From positions 1-5,100 of the forward strand of contig DASUFK010000166.1 in NCBI GenBank assembly GCA_036274615.1: a stretch of DNA of 5,100 nt, written 5' to 3'. Positions 1-5,100 of this stretch are shown here, piece by piece. Each line of letters starts with the position of its first letter. Within the stretch, counting starts at the first letter, position 1. The stretch comes from FEN-1219 sp036274615. Its GTDB lineage: Bacteria > Pseudomonadota > Gammaproteobacteria > Steroidobacterales > Rariloculaceae. A program made the position numbers and the translations under genes. The notes below the pieces were generated by a model. The model saw only the letters and a program-made list of their open reading frames with translations. It was not told the origin of the DNA and searched no databases.

Positions 1-379
1 TCCTGCGGGCGAGCACGAGTAGCGCGCCGCCGATGCAGCCCGGCGGCGCGGCGAACGCGGCGATGCCGGCAGCGACCGCAGGGGCCTCCGGGCCGCCGAG
101 GGTCGCCGTGAGCACGAACGCGCAGAAGGCGACCGCCAGGATCGCGCCCGCGACACCGAGATACAGTACCCCGCGCCGATAGTCGCGCTCCGGCAGGGTC
201 ATGAACGGCCGCGCGAGCAGCGCGCCGATCGCGGCCGCCTCGAGCGGCTTACCCTGCTCGGCGCAGCCGCGCACGATCTCGAGCAGCCGCATCCGCAGGC
301 GCCAGCGCAGATAGATCACGGCGAAAAACAGCGCCGTGGGCGCGCCCACGAGTGCCATGAACAGAAGGGTGTCCTTCAT
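1..379 (-). CDS. Small membrane protein, DUF6249-like (3' end beyond window)
   Basis: The frame is open from the ATG at 379 to the left edge, giving 126 residues with no stop, so the C-terminus is missing. It was read directly from the reverse complement. Hydrophobic segments lie at about residues 5-23, 72-92 and 98-123. Between the first two is a basic, helical cytoplasmic-type stretch (about 24-70) containing RWRLRMRLLEIVRG and, near the second segment, RDYRRGVLYLGVAGAILAV. A short N-terminal membrane helix, a charged middle with an Arg-Arg-Gly motif and then paired C-terminal helices recall the DUF6249 family of unknown function, which has a similar length; this assignment is from memory. 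The start at 379 is preferred over the Met at 358 because a Shine-Dalgarno GGAGAGG sits just upstream and the later start would shorten the first helix. No function is inferred. It is separated from the regulator gene behind it by a terminator. Confidence 0.72.
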   Translation of the reverse strand, partial: MKDTLLFMALVGAPTALFFAVIYLRWRLRMRLLEIVRGCAEQGKPLEAAAIGALLARPFMTLPERDYRRGVLYLGVAGAILAVAFCAFVLTATLGGPEAPAVAAGIAAFAAPPGCIGGALLVLARR

Positions 380-383
380 CGAG

Positions 384-390
384 CCTCTCC
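384..390 (-). promoter_or_regulatory. Ribosome-binding site of the DUF6249-like gene
   Basis: The minus strand reads GGAGAGG, ending four bases before the ATG at 379. It supports that start over the in-frame Met seven codons later, which has no comparable purine run. Confidence 0.6.
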
Positions 391-460
391 GAGTTTGTGC
401 CGCCGACGGGCGACCTACTCTAAGGAGGCAGCCCGCCGCCGCGCGAGATGCACCCGGCTC

Positions 461-494
461 GAAAAAGGTAACGGGGCGCCGTTGGCGGCGCCCC
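461..494 (-). terminator. Intrinsic terminator of padR
   Basis: An 8-bp perfect GC stem is formed by GGGGCGCC (473-480) and GGCGCCCC (487-494), with a 6-base loop. Read on the minus strand, the stem is followed after a few bases by CCTTTTTC (461-468). It begins seven bases after the regulator's stop codon. Stem, loop and T-run fit a factor-independent terminator on the minus strand. It should insulate the DUF6249-like gene from transcription through padR. Confidence 0.72.
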
Positions 495-500
495 CAGGGA

Positions 501-1076
501 TCAGTGCGGCAGCGCCTCGATGTCGGCGATCGCGCGCCGCAGGATCTCGGCGATCTTGGCCGTGCGCTCGCTGTCCGGCCCGCTGCGCCATGCGTCGCTG
601 AACACGCGCTTCGCGAGCTGCGCGAACGCGGTGTTCACGTCGCCGACGGCGCCGCCGGCCACGCCGTGCATGGCTTCGCGAATGCGCTCGCCGATGCCGG
701 TGAGCACGTCCTCGTTCTCGTCGAGGTGGCGCTCGCCCTCCGGCGTGATGTGGTAGACCTTCTTGCCGTCTTCCTCGACGATCCGCACGTAGCCCTGGTC
801 CTCGAGCATCTGCAGCGTGGGATAGACGCTGCCGGCCGACGGCGTGTAGCAGCCGCCCATCCGCTCCTCGAGCGCCCGGATCACCTCGTAGCCGTGGCGC
901 GGCTTCTCGCGGATGAGCCGCAAGATCACGAGCCGCATCTCGCCCGATTCGAACCAGCGGCCGCGGCGCCAGCGCCGCCCGCTCCCCGGAAACCCGCCGC
1001 CCGCGAAGCGGCCGAAGTCGCGGAAGACCGGTCCGAAGAAGTCGCCGAAGTCGTTGCCCCAGTGTTTGCGCGGCAT
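501..1076 (-). CDS. PadR-family transcriptional regulator (YqjI-like architecture)
   Basis: A 191-residue DNA-binding regulator. Residues 1-45 form an extension rich in Gly, Phe, Trp and Arg (MPRKHWGNDFGDFFGPVFRD at the start, then a GRRWRRGRWF stretch). The PadR winged-helix domain runs from about residue 46 (GEMRLVILRLI) to 117, with the hallmark HGYE at 61-64, YTPSAGSVYPTLQMLEDQGY at 77-96 as recognition helix region, and a basic wing ending in VYHITPEG. Residues 118-191 are charged and helical, as in the PadR C-terminal dimerisation helices. The layout matches E. coli YqjI, but the His/Cys metal-binding tail of that nickel-responsive repressor is absent, so the inducer is unknown. The ATG at 1074-1076 has a perfect AGGAGG upstream; the same frame stays open much further upstream only because of high GC. 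PadR proteins usually repress their own gene and a neighbour, and the palindromes just upstream suit autoregulation. Family assignment is firm; targets are inferred. Confidence 0.95.
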   Translation of the reverse strand: MPRKHWGNDFGDFFGPVFRDFGRFAGGGFPGSGRRWRRGRWFESGEMRLVILRLIREKPRHGYEVIRALEERMGGCYTPSAGSVYPTLQMLEDQGYVRIVEEDGKKVYHITPEGERHLDENEDVLTGIGERIREAMHGVAGGAVGDVNTAFAQLAKRVFSDAWRSGPDSERTAKIAEILRRAIADIEALPH

Positions 1077-1081
1077 GGGTG

Positions 1082-1087
1082 CCTCCT
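1082..1087 (-). promoter_or_regulatory. Ribosome-binding site of padR
   Basis: The minus strand reads AGGAGG, five bases before the ATG at 1076. This near-consensus site fixes the start of the regulator, whose reading frame is open far upstream. Confidence 0.8.
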
Positions 1088-1090
1088 GTT

Positions 1091-1137
1091 CGATAGGTCG
1101 TACGCTATATCGTTGCGAGCTATCGTGCGATATATCG
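1091..1137 (-). promoter_or_regulatory. Putative PadR operator/promoter region
   Basis: This AT-richer patch lies between the dehydrogenase stop and padR. It contains a perfect palindrome CGATATATCG (1128-1137), a 9-of-10 copy CGCTATATCG (1103-1112) centred 25 bp away, and an inverted pair CGATAG (1091-1096) and CTATCG (1120-1125). PadR dimers bind short AT-containing inverted repeats, often in their own promoters, so autoregulation is the natural reading. No convincing -35/-10 pair could be fixed; TATA-containing hexamers overlap the repeats, as expected if repressor and polymerase compete. Operator function is inferred. Confidence 0.5.
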
Positions 1138-1183
1138 GAGGCAAGCGCAAGGAAGTGCGTGACTGGGCGGCAGGCCCCGAACC

Positions 1184-3268
1184 TCAGGGGGCCGCCGCGG
1201 CTTCCTCGCGCGCGAGCAGCACGGACTGACGGGCCACGTAGCCGCGGATGCTCTCGGCCTGCGCCGCGTCGAGAAACCGGCTGAACGACACCATGCCCCG
1301 CTCGGCGAGCGGGCCGTCGATCACCACCGTGCGCCAGAGCTCGGCGTTGGTCAGCGCCGGCGCGCGCCGCAGGTCGGGGATGATGTTGAGCGAGCGAGTG
1401 GCGTTGCCGTGGCAGCGGCCGCAGTGCTCGTAGTAGAGCGCCTCGCCGGCGGCGACCACGTCGTCGCGGAACGTCTCGCTCGGCGGATTCGCGGGCGGCG
1501 GCGGCTTCGGGCCCTCCGGCAGCACGGCCGTGCCACCGAGCTTGAATGCCACGATTCGGCCCGGTTGCGGCGTGTGCGCGTTGCGGTCGTCGGTGCCATA
1601 GAATCCGCGGCCGCTGATGAGCGCCACGTACTGCTCGCCGTCGATCGCATACGAGATCGGCCCCGATACGATGGGATTGGGCGTCGCGTAGCTCCAGAGC
1701 TTCGCGCCGTCGCGCGCGTCGTAGGCGACGAGCTCGCCCGTCTTGCCGCTCTTGCCCTGGAACAGCAGATCGCCGGCGGTGGACAGCACGCCGCCGCCGC
1801 GGCCGTCGATGCGCCAACGCTCGCGGTTCTCCACCGGGTCCCATGCGAGCACGTAGGCCTTCGGCGGCGTGGTGTTCTGGTCCGTGGCGGGCGCCGCGTC
1901 GGGACCGCGGTCGATGCCCGTGTTGTAGCCGCCCGGCACGAACTTCCAGCCCGGCTTGTCGACGTAGCGCAGCGTCGACTCGCCCGCCTGGAAGTACACG
2001 AGCCCCGTGCGCGGGCTGTACGACCACGGTGACCAGTTGTGCGCGCCCGCGCCGGTGGGCGAGCCGACGAATGGGCCGTCGGTGTAATAGGCGTTGGCCG
2101 CGATCGCGGGCCGGCCGGTCGCGAGGTCGACATGCGTGGCCCAATTCACCGGCACGAAGTTGTTCGCCGAGATTACCTTGCCGGTGCGGCGGTCGAGCAC
2201 GTAAAAGAAGCCGTTCTTCGGCGCGTGCAAGAGCGCCTTGCGCGGTGCGCCGGCAATCGTGAGGTCCACGAGCATCATCGGCTGCGTCGACGTGAAGTCC
2301 CACGACTCGCCGGGCGACTCCTGGTAGTGCCAGAGATACGCGCCGGTGTCGGGATCGAGCGCGAGCACCGACGACAGGAACAAGTTGTCGCCTTTGCCGT
2401 CGGAGCGCAGGTTACGGCTCCACGGCGAGCCATTGCCGGTGCCCACGTAGAGCTGATCGAGCTCGCTGTCGTAGACGATCGCGTCCCACACCGTTCCGCC
2501 GCCGCCGTACTCGTACCACTTGCCGAACCAGGTGGGTGCCGCGAGCCGCGCGAGCGCGTCGTCGGATGCCGCGCCGTCGGGGGCCTTGGCCGGATCGCCG
2601 GGCACCACGTAGAACCGCCACGCGAGCGCGCCGGTCGCGGCGTCGTAGGCGCTCACGTAGCCGCGCACGCCGAGCTCGGCGCCCGCGTTGCCGATGAACA
2701 CCTTGCCTTTCGCGACGCGCGGCGCGCCGGTGATCGTGTATGGCTGCGACTGGTCGACGGTCAGCGTGCTCCAGAGCTCGGTGCCGGTCTTCGCGTCGAG
2801 CGCGATCAGCCGGCCGTCGAGCGCGCCCACGAACACCCGGCCGTCGGCGTACGCCGGCCCGCGGCTGTTCACCTCGCAGCACGCCTTGTAGCCCGTGGCG
2901 CCCGGGACCTTGGGGTCGTAGTACCAAATGAGCGCGCCGGTCTTCGCGTCGACGGCGTAGACTTTGCTCCACGCGGTGGTGGTGTAGAGCACGCCGTCGA
3001 CCTCGAGCGGCGTGGCCTCCTGGCCGCGAGTGGTGTCGACTTCGACGAACCATGCGGGCTTGAGCTCCGCGACGGTGTCGACGTTGATCTCGGCGAGCGG
3101 CGAGAAACGCTGCTCCGTCGTCGTGCCACCGTGCACGGGCCAATCGGAGCTCACTGCACGCGCATCGCGCGCCGTGGAGACACTGGTTCGATCGCCCGAC
3201 GGCTCACACCCGGCGCACATGAGCGCCACAACCGCGGACACGCCTACAACGATCTGTCTCGTGCTCAT
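1184..3268 (-). CDS. PQQ-dependent quinohaemoprotein alcohol dehydrogenase (type II), lipoprotein-like
   Basis: A 694-residue exported enzyme expected to oxidise alcohols or aldehydes in the periplasm using PQQ and pass electrons to a built-in haem c. The N-terminus (residues 1-21) is hydrophobic and ends MCAGC, a possible lipobox with Cys21 as lipidated residue. Residues 43-580 form the eight-bladed PQQ propeller with repeated YAVDAKTG-, IALDAKTG- and LALDPDTG-like blade motifs. Visible active-site features are the vicinal cysteines 130-131, Glu198 (GAELGVRG) and Asn279 (TGNGSPW) as metal ligands, Asp324 (ESWDFTSTQP) as catalytic base, and Lys351 (APKNGFFYVLDR). The residue two after Asp324 is Thr, not the Asp of lanthanide-dependent enzymes, so calcium is expected. 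A Pro-rich linker (583-597) leads to a cytochrome c domain (about 602-685) with CGRCH at 616-620 and a likely axial Met659. The length fits the type II family. The ribosome site is weak (GGATGG, four bases upstream). The substrate cannot be told. No PQQ-synthesis gene is nearby. Confidence 0.95.
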   Translation of the reverse strand: MSTRQIVVGVSAVVALMCAGCEPSGDRTSVSTARDARAVSSDWPVHGGTTTEQRFSPLAEINVDTVAELKPAWFVEVDTTRGQEATPLEVDGVLYTTTAWSKVYAVDAKTGALIWYYDPKVPGATGYKACCEVNSRGPAYADGRVFVGALDGRLIALDAKTGTELWSTLTVDQSQPYTITGAPRVAKGKVFIGNAGAELGVRGYVSAYDAATGALAWRFYVVPGDPAKAPDGAASDDALARLAAPTWFGKWYEYGGGGTVWDAIVYDSELDQLYVGTGNGSPWSRNLRSDGKGDNLFLSSVLALDPDTGAYLWHYQESPGESWDFTSTQPMMLVDLTIAGAPRKALLHAPKNGFFYVLDRRTGKVISANNFVPVNWATHVDLATGRPAIAANAYYTDGPFVGSPTGAGAHNWSPWSYSPRTGLVYFQAGESTLRYVDKPGWKFVPGGYNTGIDRGPDAAPATDQNTTPPKAYVLAWDPVENRERWRIDGRGGGVLSTAGDLLFQGKSGKTGELVAYDARDGAKLWSYATPNPIVSGPISYAIDGEQYVALISGRGFYGTDDRNAHTPQPGRIVAFKLGGTAVLPEGPKPPPPANPPSETFRDDVVAAGEALYYEHCGRCHGNATRSLNIIPDLRRAPALTNAELWRTVVIDGPLAERGMVSFSRFLDAAQAESIRGYVARQSVLLAREEAAAAP

Positions 3269-3299
3269 TTCGCCATCCGAAATCTAGAGCAGCGTCCCC

Positions 3300-3345
3300 T
3301 CCGCGGAGGGATTTTGCACCGAAATTGGGCAAAAGTTTCCGCGGA
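3300..3345. repeat. 46-bp nested dyad: two TCCGCGGA palindromes flanking an inverted repeat
   Basis: The outer arms are identical self-complementary octamers TCCGCGGA at 3300-3307 and 3338-3345. The left one extends to a 14-base perfect palindrome (3297-3310) and the right one to TTCCGCGGAA (3337-3346). Between them TTTTGC (3312-3317) and GCAAAA (3329-3334) form an inner inverted repeat, which CC/GG extends past one bulged A to a loop GAAATT. All arms share nearly one centre, with a one-base difference in arm spacing. The element lies 4 bases after the stop of the upstream gene and about 30 bases before the dehydrogenase start. It could be a double operator, or an RNA stem-loop at the end of the upstream transcript; no T-run follows on the minus strand, so a classical terminator is unlikely. 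Confidence 0.6.
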
Positions 3346-3349
3346 ACCG

Positions 3350-4732
3350 CTACTTCGCGAGCCGAAAGTCCACCTGGCCGCGCACCACCGCGCCCGCCGA
3401 CGGCGCCCCCGACACGAGCGTCGGGCCCGCGGTGTACGCCCGCATGATCCGCACCGCCGCGTCCGAGAACGCCTCGAACGCGTTGAGCGGCATCTTGCTG
3501 TCCGGCTCGGGCGGCGGGTCGATGGCCATGCAGATCGTCGACCCGTCGGCTTGGATCTGGCACGCCACGGTCACCACCCGCTCGAAGCCTGCTTCGAGCG
3601 TCTTGGTGGGATAAAACCGCTCGAGGTCGCCTCTCGCCGGCACGAGCTGCCAGCGCACGTCGCGTGTTTGGACGAACGGCCCGTTGCCGAAGTCGAGCGG
3701 CCGGCGGTCGCCGGGCTCGATCGTCACCTCGAAGCTCGTGGCGAGCGGCACGGGATTGTCCGGGTCGAACGAGGCGGGATCGAGAACCATCGAGCTCGCG
3801 CGCCGTGCGGCCACGCGGGCGTAGCCGGCAGCGGTGCCGAGCACATTCGCGTCGTGCGGAATGCAGCTCATCCCGCCGGACAACCGGCTCACGTTGCAAT
3901 CGACACCGACGGGCACCGGCTCGGTGGGCGCATCGACGCCGTCGAGGCTGTGATGCTTCGTGGCAATGCTCACGTCCTGCTGCACGAGCGCGGGATCGAA
4001 CGCGAGCGGCTCGCTCGCCGGCAGCGGCGAGTGGTGCTCGATGACCGTGCGCGACTCGCACACGGCGTGCTTCGCGTCCTCGCGCGAGTAGCTCGATGCG
4101 AAGTCGATCGAATCCTCGTCGCTCTGCTCGCGATGCGTGGTGCCGGTGCGCTCCTGCGGGTCCTTGCGGCCGCGGCGCACATCGAACTCGATGGCCGACG
4201 AAGCACCCGCGCTCACGCGCGGGGATACGTCGTTCACGTCGATCCCCGAGCCCGGCACGGGCAGCACTACGAGCGCGCCGCCCGGCAGGCGTTGCGACTG
4301 GAACGACGGCATCTTGGTCGTAACGGTTGGCCGTTCCGCTCCCCAGGGCGCGAACGCGCCGAAGCGCTGCTCGAGGTCGGCGACGATCGACACGGCCATG
4401 CGCTCGCACTCCGCCGCGTCCGCCACGTCGGCGCGATGGACGAGCCGCAGCGTGTAGTGGCCGTAGTAGCCGGGCGCCACTACCACGTCGTGCGCGAGGC
4501 CGCCGAGTGTCTCGGCCCCTGCGCCCACGATCGACAGCGTCTTGCGGGTGAAAACCGAGACCTCGCCGGGTTCCCAGGCGACGCCGGCGGCCGCGGCGCG
4601 CGCGTCGTCGAACGTCATGCCCACGTGGAAGCGGCCGATGCCGAGCGGTTCCTCGTCGGCGGCGCCGGCGTGCGTGCCCACGAAGAGCGCCCCGCACACC
4701 CAGGCGAGCGCAAGCCGTAGTCGGTTGGTCAT
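3350..4732 (-). CDS. Secreted protein with C-terminal TonB-C-like domain(s), function unknown
   Basis: A 460-residue protein that I do not recognise by name. Residues 1-25 are a good Sec signal peptide: MTNRLR, a hydrophobic core LALAWVCGALFVG, then HAGAA before DEEPLG. The mature N-terminal part (about 28-215) begins IGRFHVGMTFDDARAAAAG, a GMTxxxA motif common in small exported proteins; I cannot place the rest. The C-terminus (about 370-460) looks like a TonB C-terminal domain: RFYPTKTLEAGF, VVTVACQIQADGSTICMAI, then an AVRIMRAY helix and a final strand VVRGQVDFRL. A weaker copy may lie at 273-340 (VPVGVDCNV, GGMSC, a helix and FEVTIEP). There is no N-terminal TonB anchor or long Pro-rich spacer, so it is not a classical energy transducer. 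Six mature cysteines suggest disulfides. The ATG at 4732 was chosen over an in-frame Met at 4816 because it begins the signal peptide. The ribosome site is poor (GGGGGA about nine bases upstream). Its neighbour across a divergent promoter region is pirin. Confidence 0.85.
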   Translation of the reverse strand: MTNRLRLALAWVCGALFVGTHAGAADEEPLGIGRFHVGMTFDDARAAAAGVAWEPGEVSVFTRKTLSIVGAGAETLGGLAHDVVVAPGYYGHYTLRLVHRADVADAAECERMAVSIVADLEQRFGAFAPWGAERPTVTTKMPSFQSQRLPGGALVVLPVPGSGIDVNDVSPRVSAGASSAIEFDVRRGRKDPQERTGTTHREQSDEDSIDFASSYSREDAKHAVCESRTVIEHHSPLPASEPLAFDPALVQQDVSIATKHHSLDGVDAPTEPVPVGVDCNVSRLSGGMSCIPHDANVLGTAAGYARVAARRASSMVLDPASFDPDNPVPLATSFEVTIEPGDRRPLDFGNGPFVQTRDVRWQLVPARGDLERFYPTKTLEAGFERVVTVACQIQADGSTICMAIDPPPEPDSKMPLNAFEAFSDAAVRIMRAYTAGPTLVSGAPSAGAVVRGQVDFRLAK

Positions 4733-4818
4733 CGAAGCGGGTCCCCCGAAATCACTATAACCTTGAAACAGTCGCGCCGAGCACCCACCCACGCAGGCTC
4801 GCCGCAGAGGAGTCACTC
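4733..4818. promoter_or_regulatory. Divergent promoter region between secreted-protein gene and pirin
   Basis: This 86-bp gap holds the start signals of two genes leaving in opposite directions. Overlapping -10-like hexamers are visible: TATAAC on the plus strand (4756-4761) and TATAGT on the minus strand (4754-4759). Neither has a convincing -35 at the right distance, so the exact promoters are uncertain. A shared, mutually exclusive promoter core is possible. Confidence 0.4.
4806..4812 (+). promoter_or_regulatory. Ribosome-binding site of pirin gene
   Basis: AGAGGAG ends six bases before the ATG at 4819, a strong site that supports this start. Confidence 0.75.
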
Positions 4819-5100
4819 ATGCTGGACATAAGACGCGCAGACGAACGGGGCCACGCCGAGCACGGCTGGCTCGACAGCCGCCACACGTTCTCGTTCGCCG
4901 ACTACTTCGATCCCAAGTTCATGGGGTTCGGTCCCTTGCGCGTGATCAACGAGGATCGCGTGCAGCCGGGCCAGGGCTTCGGCACGCACAGCCACCGCGA
5001 CATGGAGATCATCTCCTACGTGCTCGAGGGCGCGTTGGCGCACAAGGACAGCATGGGCAACGGCTCGGTGATCCGGCCGGGCGACGTGCAGCGGATGTCG
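4819..5100 (+). CDS. Pirin-family protein, YhhW-like (3' end beyond window)
   Basis: The first 94 residues of a pirin, a cupin-fold iron-binding cytosolic protein; the frame runs open to the right edge. The sequence follows E. coli YhhW closely from the start: RRADERGHAEHGWLDSRHTF, then SFADYFDPKFMGFGPLRVIN, GQGFGTHSHRDMEIISYVLE and HKDSMGN. His57 and His59 (in THSHRDME) are the first two metal ligands of the cupin; the other His and the Glu should lie just past the window. YhhW-type pirins (about 230 residues) have quercetin 2,3-dioxygenase activity in vitro, but the physiological role is usually unknown, so quercetinase should not be assumed. The gene is divergent from the secreted-protein gene, with 86 bp between starts. 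Confidence 0.95.
   Translation, partial: MLDIRRADERGHAEHGWLDSRHTFSFADYFDPKFMGFGPLRVINEDRVQPGQGFGTHSHRDMEIISYVLEGALAHKDSMGNGSVIRPGDVQRMS

Noticed and set aside
421..471. Plus-strand TAAGGAGG followed by an ATG and a 7-codon frame
   Set aside because: The purine run is about 20 bases from the ATG, too far to act as its ribosome site, and the frame is trivial and runs into the padR terminator.
1173..1193. Hairpin GGCCCC/GGGGCC overlapping the dehydrogenase stop codon
   Set aside because: The stem is only 6 bp with a 9-base loop and no T-run follows on the minus strand; easily a chance event in GC-rich DNA. Not listed as a terminator.
501..2303. 600-codon minus-strand frame that ends as padR
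   Set aside because: Only the last 191 codons encode the PadR protein, which has its own AGGAGG and ATG. The upstream part is an Arg-rich shadow of the dehydrogenase gene in another frame.
3265..3276. Three-codon upstream frame (ATG GCG AAA TGA) overlapping the dehydrogenase ATG as ATGA
   Set aside because: It could couple translation, but it has no ribosome site of its own and such short frames arise often by chance.
3204..4697. 497-codon minus-strand frame overlapping the secreted-protein gene
   Set aside because: An Arg/Ala-rich shadow without signal peptide or recognisable motif; the overlapping frame has both.
2039..4720. Very long plus-strand open frame (893 codons) antisense to two genes
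   Set aside because: It runs through the dehydrogenase gene, the 81-bp gap and the secreted-protein gene. Its product is Arg/Ala/His/Val-rich without any domain pattern, and both antisense genes have clear families or signals. High GC at third codon positions removes stops on the opposite strand.
4733..4816. 28-residue N-terminal extension of the secreted protein
   Set aside because: The ATG at 4816 would bury a good signal peptide inside the protein, has no ribosome site, and would use up the divergent promoter region.
4813..5043. 76-codon minus-strand frame opposite pirin
   Set aside because: It is antisense to a near-perfect pirin match and has no domain pattern.
501..5100. A joint phenolic or flavonoid catabolic system of PadR, dehydrogenase and pirin
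   Set aside because: PadR and pirin names suggest phenolics, but neither ligand nor substrate can be read from the sequence, the genes are on different transcription units, and no shared operator was found.

Overview
The window is a stretch of GC-rich DNA (about two thirds G+C, judged by eye) from a Gram-negative bacterium with a periplasm. It holds a PQQ-dependent periplasmic dehydrogenase, a secreted protein with TonB-C-like domains, a PadR regulator built like E. coli YqjI and a pirin very close to E. coli YhhW. A proteobacterium, perhaps a gammaproteobacterium, is the best guess. Nothing in the sequence fixes the genus. Base composition is even, and I see no insertion sequence, CRISPR array, tRNA, rRNA or phage gene.

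Layout, left to right. Positions 1-379 (minus) carry the 5' part of a small membrane protein resembling DUF6249, cut by the left edge. Positions 380-500 hold its ribosome-binding site and a good intrinsic terminator for the next gene. Positions 501-1076 (minus) encode a PadR-family repressor. Its 107-bp upstream gap carries a cluster of GATA/TATC operator-like palindromes, probably for autoregulation. Positions 1184-3268 (minus) encode a 694-residue quinohaemoprotein alcohol dehydrogenase (PQQ propeller plus C-terminal cytochrome c) with a lipoprotein-like signal. The 81-bp gap upstream of it contains a striking 46-bp nested dyad. Positions 3350-4732 (minus) encode a 460-residue exported protein that I do not recognise by name, with one clear and one probable TonB-C-like domain. 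An 86-bp divergent promoter region separates it from a pirin gene on the plus strand (4819 to the right edge, incomplete).

How they may work together. The minus-strand genes share a direction, but the gaps (81, 107 and 121 bp), own ribosome-binding sites, dyads and a terminator suggest largely separate transcription units. The dehydrogenase would oxidise an alcohol or aldehyde in the periplasm and pass electrons through its own haem to the respiratory chain. The PadR protein could control itself and possibly the dehydrogenase, but no shared operator is seen. No PQQ-biosynthesis gene lies in the window. I see no clear new multi-gene system. The most interesting items are the tandem TonB-C-like secreted protein, the symmetric dyad at 3300-3345 and the palindrome cluster before padR.
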